DNA from: Adenophora triphylla var. japonica
Taxonomy: Eukaryota > Streptophyta > Magnoliopsida > Asterales > Campanulaceae
DNA: 64,000 nucleotides
Assembly: GCA_022495995.1 (NCBI GenBank)
Contig: JAFEMH010002514.1
Location: 271,342 to 335,341, forward strand
Reading direction: 5' to 3'
Position 1 is the first letter of the stretch. Each line of letters begins with the position of its first letter. Under the pieces are notes generated by a model. It did no database searches. It was not told where the DNA came from and saw nothing but the letters and a program-made list of their open reading frames with translations. Shown here piece after piece: positions 1-10,323 of this stretch. Both the position numbers and the translations under genes were made by a program.

Positions 1-1089
1 AGGTTTGGGTTCTCGGATACGGCTACGACCACTATGTCTATGGATGCCTTTATCCTCTGTGTGTTCTCGTCTCTGTTCACGGCCGAGTCTGTGGGGATTT
101 GTCAGGGTGGCCTCTTGGACATGGTTAGGGATTGCAGAGCTGGGAAGGATATTATCCCCCTGGTTTTGGGTGAGACTCTTCATGGTATTGACAGGATGGC
201 TAGAGGAGACCATTTCATGAGGTCTGGGAGCCCGACTGTGTTGACTTTGTGGCTGCAGGAGAGGCTCGGGGCTTTGCCAGGGGCTTTGCCGACTCAGTGC
301 CCTTGGGTGATTTCTCAGAGGGGTGCACCTAGGCAGCATGAATAGGGTGACTGGGAGCTGATGATGGCTAGGTTATCCACTTCGGATATTCACTGGTGGG
401 TACCTCACTGGAGGCTGCAGACCCGGAGGATATTTCAGGAGTCCTACGTGGTGAGGGTTCCAGGGTTTTCTTGGTCATCCTTCTACATACCCCGCTTGGT
501 ATCCAGGCAATTCGAGGCTTTCCAGGAGCCATTGGGAGATTGGGAGGACACCCGTACCATGGAGGTGGTGCCTTTAGACATGAGGGATACAGCCAGCTTC
601 TCATTCTTCTCGAGGGCTTGGACACATATTGCTTTCCCACCCAGGGCCATTCTCAAGAGCAGGAAAAGTACCATATTGACTATGGCCTACTTGGACTGGT
701 ATGAGAGGGAGATGGGAGCGACTCAGGTCATATTGTGAGAGAGACGTCAGACTTTATTGGGGGCTGACAGTGACTCGAGTAGGACTCTGAGGGAGACTGA
801 AGCCATGGCGAGTCGCCACAACCAGTCAGGTGACCTTATCAGAGATATGGAGGCTCGATACGAGAGGCTTTCTGAAGTCGCTCCCTTGACTGAGGCTCAG
901 AGGGAGGAAGTGCGGACTCGTGCCCGGGTTGAGAGGGCACTTATTGACACAGGTTTGATGGAGGCTCCAGTGAGGATACTTGAGATTGGGATGTGGGAGA
1001 CCGACATCATTCAGAAGAAGAGGAAGAACACTCGACGAGGTCAAGGCAAAGGGAAGAAGACCAAAGAAGACTCAGTGAATGACAACTGA
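1..1089 (+). pseudogene. Antisense ORF of element A, DUF7745/plant-mobile-domain-like protein (3' part)
   Basis: One reading frame is open from base 1 to the TGA at 1087-1089 except for two in-frame stops, TAG at 343-345 and TGA at 736-738, where related copies in elements B and D have sense codons. The start lies left of the window. Visible blocks are a helical 'MSMDAFILCVFSSLFTAES' segment, 'LGETLHGIDRMA', a Trp-rich 'HWWVPHWRLQTRR' block, and a basic tail 'KKRKNTRRGQGKGKK' that could be a nuclear localisation signal. The protein resembles the retrotransposon-associated DUF7745 family, which I take to be related to the plant mobile domain; its function is unknown. It lies between pol and the 3' LTR on the strand opposite to pol. 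Confidence 0.75.
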
Positions 1090-1320
1090 TAGGTCTTTTC
1101 TTAGGATTCCCTTATTGCCATTTGCAAACACAGTAGTTTATTAGGCATTTTATTGTATTTTAGATCTTTGTAGCAGGTTAGCAGAGTCAAGAGTAGACCG
1201 TGCTTGAACTCATCAAGAAGTTTTTAACTTGTAATGAACAAGAGATACTATCTTAGAAATTATAAGACACGTTTCATGGAAACTTTTATTGTCTTATTTA
1301 TTGTTTAGACCGAACCATTG

Positions 1321-1380
1321 CTGGCTGCCTACGTTCCCCTTTTACAAGAAAGACTAAGGGGCTCAGGTCTTCGTAGTTCA
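1321..1380 (-). other. Conserved non-coding block downstream of pol (element A copy)
   Basis: On the minus strand this reads GAACTACGAAGACCTGAGCC ... ACGTAGGCAGCC. The same block lies at the same place, between integrase and the antisense ORF, in element B (13144-13200) and element D (49391-49447). A related form (GAACTACG, about 20 bases, GGATACGTAGG) lies near the 3' LTR of other copies. It is better conserved than the flanking sequence. A role in 3' end formation or in separating convergent transcripts is a guess. Confidence 0.6.
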
Positions 1381-1427
1381 TTCTGGTGAACTATCGGGAT
1401 TAGGTCTTTTGGCCCTTTTTTTTTTAT

Positions 1428-1605
1428 GTGCAGCCCTGTTTTTTGCCTAGACCGCCCTTTTTGGGTTTTCAGCCTAGCTGGGCATTACTCTTTTTGCACT
1501 GAGATTTTTTCTTTCTTTTCTTTTTTTTATGTGCAACCCTGTTTTTTGCCTAGACCGCCCCTTTTTGGGTTTTTGAGTCTAGCTGGGTATTACTCTTTTT
1601 GCACT
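1428..1605 (-). repeat. Two-copy tandem duplication of a roughly 75-base block in the pol/antisense-ORF spacer
   Basis: Copies at about 1428-1500 and 1530-1605 share a core containing TTTTGCCTAGACCGCCC and CTAGCTGGG, separated by poly-T. Element D has the same block duplicated at 49185-49365, while element B has a single diverged copy. The rest of 1090-1645 is T-rich spacer in which I see no gene. Confidence 0.7.
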
Positions 1606-1645
1606 AAGATTTTTTTTATTTTCTCTTTTTTTATTGTTTTTTTTT

Positions 1646-2983
1646 CAGACATAGTACCTACGGAGCTTATCGCCGTTGAATGGTGGACAAAGGGATTGCC
1701 GTCCAGGTCTGCAAGCTTCATGGGTCCTCCCGATAGTATCTTCTGCACCACATACGGGCCGATCCAAACGGGTTCCCACTTTCCCAGGGGGCTGTCTCTG
1801 GTAGGGGGCTTCACTTTCAACACTAAGTCACCCTCTTTGATGTCCCTGGCCTTGACTTTCTTGTCGAATGCCCTGGCCATTCGCCTCTGGTAGGCTCGGG
1901 TGTGCTCCATGGCTTTTAGCCTTCTTTTGTCGAGCAAGGCCAATTCATTGTGCTGGCTGCGCAGCCATTCTACTTCGTTGACACTGTTTTCCTGGAGGAC
2001 CCTTAGTGATGGGATTTCCAACTCCACTGGCAATACTGCTTCCATCCCGTAAGTTAGGGCAAAGGAAGTTTCCCCCGTGGCTGTTCTAACAGATGTTCTG
2101 TAGCCCAGAGTGCTAGGTGCAGCTTCTCAAGCCAATCACGACCACGGGTGGCCATTTTTCGGATAATTTTCTCGAGCGTCTTATTGGCAGCTTCCATGGC
2201 TTCGTTATTCTGAGGAGTGTATGGGGACGACTTGTGGCGAGTGATTCTGAATTCTGACAGCAATCTATCGCAGTCCCCTTCAAAGTGCAACCCGTTATCT
2301 GAAATGACCTCGTTGGGCACCCCATATCTACACATAATGTTTTCTTTGATGAATTGGGCCACTTTTCTGGAAGTGAGGACCTTGTAGGACTTGGCCTCTA
2401 CCCACTTGGTGAAGTAGTCGACTGCTACTAACACGAATTCGTGCCCATTGCTTCCTGCCGTGGCTATCTTCCCTATCAGGTCAATACCCCAAGTTGCAAA
2501 CGGCCAAGGAGTCGTCATGCAGTATAGGTCATGAGGCGGGAGATGGTTGAGGTTGGCAAACCGTTGGCATTTGTCGCACGCTCGGACATGCTGGACACAA
2601 TCTGTTTCCATGGAGATCCAGTAGTAACCCATTCTGAGGATCACTTGCATCAATGCTCTGGCATTCATATGAGGACCACAAGGACCATTATGGACTTCGG
2701 TCATCAACTCTCTGGCCCTTTCTTGGGTGACACACAGGAGGAGTGGTCCCTGGTACCGTTTCTTGTATAGGTAGCCCCCTAGAATGACATAATGGGAGGC
2801 CAACCGTTTCAGGGCTTGCAAGCTCTTGGCTTTAATGCCTTCTTTCGGTCTACCTTCTTTGTCTCTGAAAGTGAACTCTCCATCTTTGAGGAACTGGTAA
2901 ATCTGACTGTACCAGGGTTCCTTGACAGGCTCAGGTCCCAAGTCTATTTCACAACAGAAAGTCGGGGCTTCTCTTCTACCCAC
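1646..2983 (-). pseudogene. Integrase (INT) of element A, frameshifted
   Basis: The integrase would insert element cDNA in the nucleus. Zn-binding HHCC region: 'GPCGPHMNARALMQVI' followed by 'HVRACDKCQRF'. Catalytic core: first Asp in 'WGIDLIGKI', second in 'EVISDNGLHFEG', Glu in 'EAMEAANKTLEKI'. The C-terminal part continues in another frame from about 2100 ('GMEAVLPVELEIPSLRV', 'GPYVVQKILSGG'). A further one-base shift near 1690 displaces the normal 'KLRRYYV' end; read through, the natural stop is at 1646-1648. It follows RNase H directly in the polyprotein. At least two frameshifts make it non-functional. No chromodomain is visible, as is usual for Tat elements. Confidence 0.9.
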
Positions 2984-3069
2984 TCTGAAAAGTTTTATTG
3001 CTTTTCCCTCGAAGATCTCTACCAGTGAGGCTAGAGTAGCTAGGGCATCTGTGAATCTGTTATTTTCCC

Positions 3070-3801
3070 TTAGCAGGTAATGGAGGTCACTTCTCTTAAC
3101 TGCTCAGTCAATTCCTCCATGTACGCATGATACCTCTGAAGATTAGGGTCTACAGTCTTCCACTTATTGGAGACCTGGTTGATGATCAGGGATGAGTCTC
3201 CATAAACTTCGAGCTCCCTGACATTTCTTTTTAAAGCAGCCTCTAAACCAGCAATGCAAGCTTCGTAATCGGTGACATTGTTCATGGTAGGGAAGTTCAA
3301 CTTGAGGGCTATGGGCGTGTGCTCATCTTTCGGATCAACCAGTAGCATTCCTACGCCATTTCCTCTTTTGTTAGCAGCTCCGTCAAAGAATAGCTGCCAT
3401 CGGTTTTCAGGCTCAACTACGAAGATCCTTTCATCTGGGAATTGGGGTTCAGGCTCGCGGTCCTCATTACTAGGGAAGTTTTCCAGATGGTCTGACAACG
3501 CTTGACCCTTGATGGCCTTTCTCGTCACATAGTTGATGTCATACTCAGCTAAGAAGAAGGACCACTTTGCTAGGCGCATCGAGAGGGAAGGCTTATCGAA
3601 GATGTACTTGATGGGGTCCATTTTTGAGACCAAGTTCACAGAGTGGGCTTGCATGTAGTGCTTCAGCTTACCGACTACCCAGACCAGTCCTGCATAATTC
3701 TTTTTGCATGCTGAGTAATTGAGCTCACTTCCCTGCAGCTTCCGGCTGACAAAGTAAATGGCATTCTCTACCCGAGAGTCTTTCTTCTCCTGAGCAAGCA
3801 T
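3070..3801 (-). pseudogene. RNase H plus second, archaeal-type RNase H of element A
   Basis: The first half is the RNase H normally linked to gypsy RT ('NAIYFVSRKLQGSELNYSAC', 'LVWVVGKLKHYMQ'). The second half is a separate RNase HI-like domain: Asp in 'WQLFFDGAANKRGNG', Glu in 'DYEACIAGLEAAL', Asp in 'VYGDSSLIINQVS'. A second RNase H of archaeal/plant type after the first is a known marker of Tat elements. The frame closes near 3085, and the expected 'HYLPR..NRFADALATLA' block follows in another frame up to about 2990, so the copy is shifted just before the last catalytic Asp. Confidence 0.88.
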
Positions 3802-3904
3802 GGCCCCAACTATCGTATCAGTGACAGTGAGATAGAGCAGAAGAGGTTTCTGTCTATGTGGGGGGCATAGGACCAGAGGATGTACTAAGTATGCCTTGAT
3901 TTGA

Positions 3905-4654
3905 TCAAAGGCATCCTGTCATTCCTCGGTCCATTCTGTGTCTACATTCTTCTTCATGAGCTTGAAGATGGGCTCGCACATGGTAGTCAGCTGGTTGAAA
4001 ATACGGCTGATGTACTGCAGTTTGCCCATAAAGCTTTTGACCTCTGTCTGGGTTCGAGGTGGCCTCATATCCATAATGGCCTTGATCTTTCGGGGGTCGA
4101 CTTTTATACCTCGCTCCGTGACCATATACCCAAGCACTTTTCCCCTTGTCACCTCGAAGGTGCATTTGGCAGGGTTTAGTCTCATGAAATGCTGTCTCAG
4201 ACTCTCGAAGAACTTTCACAGGTCCAAAAAGTGTTGTCCATCCTCGCCTTTGGAGTGGATTATCATATCGTCGACGTAAACCTCAATCTCCTTGTGGATC
4301 ATGTCATGAAAGAGCGCGGTCGCTGCCCTCTGATAAGTGGCCCCGGCATTCTTAAGCCCAAATGGCATCACTGTTTAGCAAGGGATAATCGTCTTTGGGG
4401 CTGGCTTTGTTCAGATCGTGGAAATCTACACAGCAGCGCATTTTCCCATTGGCCTTAGTTACAGTCACAATGTTGGATAACCATGTTGGATATTCGATGA
4501 ATCGGATGAATCCTACCCGAAGTAGCTTCTTAATCTCTTCTTTGACTTGTAGAGACCACCCTGGTTTGATCTTTCTCAGCTTCTGCTTTACTGGCTTAGC
4601 ATCTGGTGCTAGAGGGATTCTGTGCTCCACTATCGAACTGTCTAGTCCCGGCAT
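3905..4654 (-). pseudogene. Reverse transcriptase of element A with internal deletion of motif A
   Basis: The N-terminal part is intact ('MPGLDSSIVEHRIPLAPDAK', 'LRVGFIRFIEYPTWLSNIV', 'DFHDLNKASPKDDYPLL'). The catalytic YVDD is encoded at 4267-4278 and the thumb motif 'GKLQYISRIFNQL' follows. Between 'YPLLN' and 'MPFGLKNAG' (about 4370-4385) roughly 140 bases present in element D are missing. These cover the 'VDGFAGYNQI' region with the first catalytic Asp, and the loss breaks the frame. The enzyme cannot be active. The domain lies between the acidic linker and RNase H. Confidence 0.9.
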
Positions 4655-5544
4655 ATCCTTGTATGACCATGCAAAGACGTCGATGTATTCTCTGAGCAGA
4701 TTGACCAGTCTGTCCAGTTCAACCCCTGGAAGAAGTTTCCAATCTGTGTCTCTTTAGGTTCCTCGACAGTACCCATGTTAACACTTGTCAAAACCTCCTC
4801 GGCAGCTTGGGCCCGGTTTTCCTCTTTGTCTGTAACCTGCTTAAAGATTTCTTTAATGTATTGTTCGTTTAGTGCGTTTGCATCTTGTTCAAATGATTCA
4901 TTATTAACTGTTGTTAAGTTTTGAGTTAATTTATCATTTGTTAAGTTGGCAATAAGGGGATACTCAGAAAGATCTCTCATTTCATTCAAAGCAAGAGGAA
5001 AGATGACATTGGTTACATATTCATAATCCTCAGGCGTGAGGCCTTTGGATGACTCGGAGGACTGGAATTCAAAGATTCCTAACTCAACTGTATGGATGAT
5101 AGAGTGTTTGACACGACTGGGCTGAGAAAGACGGGGTACCAATCCAAGCTCCGTGATCATTTGCTGTCGGCTGGCGATCGGCCCTGAGAATGTCTCCCAA
5201 TTCTTCAACAGCATCTCTGTCTTAGTCACCAAAGTGCGGGGATCAAAAGGCTCTTCACCACCGTCTTCAATTACGGCAACTATCTCATCATCTGGGCTGA
5301 AGTCGATCAAATCAGGGATCTGTGCTTCTTCATCAAACAGCTTTTGCAAACCCAACTCACTGTCTTCACTACCGGCAGCTTCTATCTGGCTAATCTTTGG
5401 AAGAGCTAACTCGAAGGCGGAGAAATCCATTACCCCGGATGAGAAGAGTGCGGACTCTTTGAAACTGTCTTGGTTTCCTTTGAAGGCATACTTGTTCTGA
5501 ACAGTAGTGGTAGCCCCAGGAATGTCCGGCAAGTCAAGGAACAT
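4642..5544 (-). pseudogene. Acidic polyprotein linker between protease and RT, element A
   Basis: This 300-residue open segment is the part of the Tat polyprotein before RT. It contains an acidic stretch ('PDLIDFSPDDEIVAVIEDGG') and a block, 'LLKNWETFSGPIASRQQM', that recurs at the left end of element D and, decayed, near 62330 in element C. The end ('IGNFFQGLNWTDWSICSEN') shows a frameshift: related copies continue 'GAERDRLVNLLREY' into RT. I know of no enzymatic domain here. It marks homology among the three elements. Confidence 0.7.
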
Positions 5545-5571
5545 TCTTCGAACAGGATTCGCTGGTTTTCC

Positions 5572-6594
5572 TCAAACTTTCTCAAGGTTTTCCAGAAGAG
5601 TTTTTCTCAAGGAGATTTGATCATCATTTTCATCATATTGAGTCCCACCTTTTATGAAGTAATGGGCCAGAGACAAGTTGTAAGGATGGAGATGGACCCC
5701 TTCACTTCGTTTTTCTTGAACTGTGCCTTTAGCTTTTCTGTCTTCCCGAGAATTCTGTTTGTATCCCAAGCCATATCGGGTAGTCTGTTCCTTCACATCA
5801 ATGATAGCATTGCGACCCTAAAGTCTTTTGCCCAGTCTGAGCCCCGAAAGATAACCCATTTTTCTCATCATTCGCATGGCAGGGGGGATTTTGTCAGAGG
5901 TAGTAGTGAGGTCAGTGCAACACACTTATGCTTTGGGGGAAACTACAGAGAATCCAGTCAAGGCCAACCCCTCATCATCATGTTTGATCTCCAGTATCGG
6001 GATACCTCCGGTGCTGATACCTTCCACAGTGACACTGTCTCTATAGATAGTGGTGATAAAACCATCATTTGACTGGAATTTGACGCATTGATGCAAAGTA
6101 GAGGCTACCCCATTTATCTGGTGAATCCAGGGTCATCCCAGCAGAGCGGTAAATGAAATGGGAATGTCAATCACTTGGAAATCAACATCCATGGCCTTTT
6201 TGCCAAACCACAATTTGAGAGTAGCAATCCCCAGAACTGATCGTGCAGTGGAGTCATAGGCCTTAATAGTCTGACTAGAAGGCTTCAAATCTGTGGGCTT
6301 CAAATCCAACAAATCCATCATCTTTGCCGACAGGACGTTCATTGCAGACCCTCCGTCAACTAGTACCCTTGGCAATCGGCGCTCTTCCAACTGGACTGTG
6401 GTGTAAAGGGGTTCGTTATGACTAGCCCCATATTTTGGCAGGTCCAAGTCAGTGAAGGTAATGATGTTTCCGTAATGGATATTTCTGATCATCTGGATGA
6501 CCTCATCTGGGGTGACATCTATGGGCACCATGGTCTTGGCCAAACTTTCTTCTAGCTTCTGTTTATGAGGGTATGAAGAGGTTAACGAGACCAC
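5572..6594 (-). pseudogene. Aspartic protease domain and G-patch-like remnant, element A
   Basis: The protease would process the polyprotein. The active-site region is 'RVLVDGGSAMNVLSAKMM', followed by 'TIKAYDSTARSVLG' and the flap-distal 'VIDIPISFTALLG' with a stop where 'RPW' is expected. Downstream (about 6130-5800), 'INGVASTLHQCVKFQ' is followed by 'MMRKMGYLSGLRLGKRL', which fits a damaged G-patch (GY-x-G-x-GLGK), and 'LSLAHYFIKGG' (about 5660). In-frame stops and a frame change separate these parts. A G-patch after the protease occurs in related plant gypsy polyproteins. Function is lost in this copy. Confidence 0.82.
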
Positions 6595-6618
6595 AAGGAG
6601 ATGTTGGCACAGTACACT

Positions 6619-7365
6619 TCAACCGAGTCGATGCGGATCCTCTTTCTCAGAGTCTGGCTTTTCTGCTTCTGACTTATAAGGTCTTTTGTCTGTTTTTGGC
6701 TCGGAGACGGAATTTCTATTGTCACCCTTAGGATGCTCAACGCTCATCTGTCTGGATCGAGTCATCACATAGACATTAGACTCTTCTGAGTCATCATTCC
6801 TACCGGAGGATTCCTTCAGCTCTTTCAAAGTTAGAGGCGGGCTCTTGCTGGCATATGGCCAACTCTACTGATTAATCTGATTAACGGTACTACCAGAGGC
6901 ATAGGCAGCTTTCCGAATTTGATCTCAGGTCAATGGCTTTCTAACCTTTTCTGGGTTTTGAATTCTTAACTGACTTAGCAACTTGCTGGTTTCAGCTTCA
7001 TCCTCCTCACTCAGAACCTTGACAGTCTCATACAGTCTTTTCAGGGTCATCATGCAACAGGAATTATCGCTCCCAGGATTTGGAGGTTGGCTAATGGCTT
7101 TTTCACCTGGACTTAGCAACATTTTCAACAGAGCGGGGTCGCATTCCTCATCACTGTCAAGCATATCCCTTCTTTCTCTAAGGGTCAGTCTTCTGACGCC
7201 ATCTTTGACATTGGATAAGCACTTTATGAAGTGGGAGATTCCATCATCGAGAAGGATTTCCGCAGGGTCAAACCTCATGGCGGGTTCCTGTTCTTTACTG
7301 TCGAGAAGGTTTTCTGGGCTTTTTGGCTTCTGGGCTAGCCATTCTTCCACCGTTCCTTTCGGCAT
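6619..7365 (-). pseudogene. Pre-protease segment of element A polyprotein
   Basis: Two open stretches (7365-6925 and 6828-6619) are separated by a frame change. The second carries 'SNVYVMTRSRQM', a block often found just before the protease in plant Tat polyproteins. The short piece between them reads 'WPYASKSPPLTLKEL', which matches 'WPYATRNPPLTMAQLE' in element C near 60540. No zinc knuckle (CCHC) is visible. It is probably the C-terminal part of a Gag-like region; its function cannot be read from the sequence. Confidence 0.6.
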
Positions 7366-7491
7366 TTCGACTGTGTCTTCCTCACTATCACTACAGTAGC
7401 TCCCGTGAGAACTTTCATCTTGACTCTGATGACCAATGAGGGCAAAAGCAGGTCGGGATACTTGGCGCCATATAAGGGGTATTCTGGACTC

Positions 7492-8652
7492 TTACCCTGA
7501 CTTAGGAATTACCAAGAAAACATCACTGTCATCATAGGATAGGAAGGGGACCGAGGTCGCTTCGAACTTTAAGACTCTTTCTAGAGCTTCCATACACTCA
7601 TCTTTGGACAAGATCTCAGGGGTGACTCTTAGCGCTTCAATGGATTCTACTCTTCCTGATGGGGGCTTAGCTTCAATGACGCTTATGTGTTCTAGATCGG
7701 TGGGTGGAGCCCACTTCCCTCTTTCAGCTAAAGCTTCAATCAAGTTTATCCATTCACCGACCAAGTCTTTGTAAGGAGTGTTGTATTCTAGGATGTGGAA
7801 TTCATACCCTGCCTCATCTGAGCTTGCATCTATTTTCTCTTCTGAGTCCTTGCAAAGGCGACAGACACACTTTGAAGTGATACAGTCCCTCATTCCGGGT
7901 CTGTGGTTTTCTACTCCGTCTTGTCCTCCGGACTTCACTTCCGTTGGCTCTAGGTTCATCCCTTCTACTGAACTGTCATCATCACTGTAAATCCATCCAT
8001 TCCTATTCTCATTTCCAACTGACTCTTCACTGTCACTGTCTGGAAGATAGGCAAATTCACAGGCATTGACGAAATTGGAAAGGTCAGGCTGATACTGGAA
8101 TTCAGGGATAAAGAAAATTGGCTCAGGCTGAGAGGAGGGAGTGAATCCCGTGAGGTAGTGTAGAGGCTGTGTAACTGGGATAGCTGTGGCGTTTGCTCTC
8201 TGTTGGTAGGGAACAAAGCTGGGTCTTATCTGAGGAGGTGAGGGTGTTGGAACCCTGACTGCCTGGGATGTGGGAAAGGACCGAAAAGGGGTAGTCCTCG
8301 GTAAGGGATCATATGTAGATGGAGGAGGGCATTGGTTATAGGCTGGGGGAGCCGAGATGGTTACTTCTGGAGTCTCATCTTCTACCATAACCAGGGAACC
8401 GTTGGACTCAACCACTATCTGAACCCCATGATGATGAAGCACATCAATGAGCATGGCTTGCTGTTCCTCATGGACCTTATGACTGTTTTCCAAGGCTAAG
8501 GCTAGCTCTTCTTCCCTAGTCATCTGGTTACCCAAACCGCTGATGTTTTCTGTCAAATCGGCCATTCTGACTCTCTGGACTGACAAAATTGAGGGTTCTG
8601 GCGAACTATCTGATACTTCTGCGCTAACAAGCCGCTGACCCTGTATTCTCAC
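7492..8652 (-). pseudogene. Gag-like N-terminal ORF of element A, lacking the canonical capsid core
   Basis: Open for 386 codons. The first ATG is at 8565 ('MADLTENISGLGNQM'); the frame also reaches upstream to a GTG at 8652. The N-terminus has a Glu/Ala-rich helix and 'GSLVMVEDETPE', which matches 'GTFVTVEDDDSP' in the gag of element C. A Pro-rich linker follows, then a Cys-containing 'CVCRLCKD', then a block starting 'EYNTP'. The usual capsid motif (FDGT-CP-TH, present in element C near 55990) is absent, so this copy seems to have lost the capsid core. A deletion derivative is more likely than a separate gene. Confidence 0.65.
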
Positions 8653-10302
8653 ACACTTCTTTCTCGCTGCGGGAAAGGGATAGGAGAGGTTTAGACTCGG
8701 GGTAGGTGTTTAGGCTGAAGGCTCAAGCAATATGCAAATTAAGAATCTTCCAGTTTACTTAAAACGGTGTCTTTTATTAATTTCTATTTGGTTGGAAAAG
8801 GGGTTCTGCCCTTCTTTTTCGCAACTCCTCTAGATCCTGGATCAGTTGGCTCCGTCACTACGTCTATAAGCCCCTCATATTCCACATGTATTTCGACCTC
8901 CCAGGGTGGCCAGCCCCGGGCGAGGGTCCTATAGGGCACGCGGATCCCACCGACGGAGAGAGAAGAACGCTCCTAACGGGTCTAGCGGGTCATAGGAACT
9001 TTCAACGCACGCGAGATGCGGATTATAGTCAAGGCAATACCGAGAAAGTCTCGTCTTTCAGTCTTAACGAAATTTTGGCAGAGTTTCGCTTGCGCGATTG
9101 ACGTTTTGACTTTTCGGCAATGTCCGAGAAGATAATAGGCATGGGTCGGGCGATAAAAGCCGGATGACACAGTGTTACATTGAACTTCGTTGCATACGCT
9201 GTGCGTGAGTCGAAGTCGAAGTCAATGCCGGGTCAAGATCTTGCCAATTTTTCCTTGTCGGAATTTCGGCAGAGCTCCGCTTGCGCGAAAGATCTTTGGA
9301 TTTTTTTTTTGGCATGGAATTGGTCTCGACTCTTACAAATCCCGTCCGTAGTCAAGATTCTGCCCATTTTTCCTTGTCAGAATTTCGGCAGAGTTCCGCT
9401 TGTGCGAAAGATCTTGGCTTTCGTTATGGACTAAGGTTTGATCTTTACGGGGATATGCAACTGGGATGTATGACACGGACTAGACCAAAAACCAACCAAA
9501 AGTCACGGTTTTAAAAGGTGTGACACCTGACCATGCATTAGTCGACACCTTTGGATGCCAAGGGAGTTTGGGATGATTCCATGCGCGCCGGGAGCATCGT
9601 AATCTGTCAGTGGCGCAACTGAGACAACCACCCGGGTTAAAGGGACGTGCGTGCAAAGTGTACGGGATATATAAGGTGCGCGTAGTGTGCGGCCTCCTAA
9701 AAATATTCCTTTTGAGTTAAAACGAAATTTTCGTAAATGTGTTTTAAAGGAATGATTTTCGGGACGGGGAAAATGCACGAGATAAGCACGTAAATTTTAA
9801 GGAGCCCGGTCGGTCTTGGGTGAATAGCCCCAAGGCCGCCAAGGCTACCGATTAGCCTCAATTTTTTCTGGTGGAATTTCCAGTGAAGCCGCCCGGCGGA
9901 ATCCGGGGAGGATTAAGCCGTGCAGTGCGTCAAACAATTTTCCGGGTTCCAATTTCTTTGATCTGCATTTTCCCGGCCTTTTTGGCACCTTTTTCAGCTC
10001 CAGAATGCTTTCCTGTTCAGTTTCAGAATATGCAAAATTCCCAAGAAGCAAATGACGCATGCAATGCAATGCAAAAAGGTAAGGCAAGTGTAAGAAGCGG
10101 ATCCGCGGCAGAAGGCTAACCCTCTCGGAAAAAGCTTTCTTGTTTTTATTTTTCGAAAAGAGATACCGGTACGTGGGATTGTTAGACCACAATTTATCCC
10201 AAGCCTCGGGTTAGGAAGCGATACAGGAAGGTTAATGGTTTCCACCTATATACCGGGTATCATTTTTTTATTTAAAAATGAAAGCTTTCTCCTTTGGATA
10301 TT
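8653..10302 (-). other. Untranslated leader of element A
   Basis: About 1.65 kb between the primer binding site and gag with no convincing gene. It holds a three-copy degenerate repeat (9028-9418). Its 9480-9700 stretch is homologous, in opposite orientation, to 54300-54520 in element C, so this leader block is shared by the family. A long leader is typical of Tat/Ogre elements. Confidence 0.75.
9028..9418 (-). repeat. Three-copy degenerate repeat in the leader of element A
   Basis: Copies at about 9028-9105, 9231-9298 and 9352-9418 share GTCAAG, then CTTGTCGGAATTTCGGCAGA, then a CGCTTGCGCGA core (plus-strand spelling). The first copy is the most diverged. The element C leader has a single related copy near 54600 in opposite orientation. 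Confidence 0.7.
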
Positions 10303-10320
10303 TCCTCAGCGGAGTCGCCA
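10303..10320 (-). promoter_or_regulatory. Primer binding site of element A (tRNA-Arg type)
   Basis: On the minus strand, three bases after the LTR end, the sequence is TGGCGACTCCGCTGAGGA. It is complementary to the 3' end of plant tRNA-Arg (…GGAGTCG plus CCA) with about two mismatches in 18. Tat/Ogre elements are known to use tRNA-Arg. The same 18 bases follow the LTR of element C. Confidence 0.85.
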
Positions 10321-10323
10321 AAC

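Noticed and set aside
1321..1380. Hammerhead ribozyme or retrozyme in the conserved block
   Set aside because: The block lacks the CTGANGA and GAAA core elements in the required order.
1426..1893. 155-codon plus-strand frame with hydrophobic Phe-rich start
   Set aside because: It lies in T-rich spacer and then antisense to the integrase end; duplicated spacer sequence explains it.
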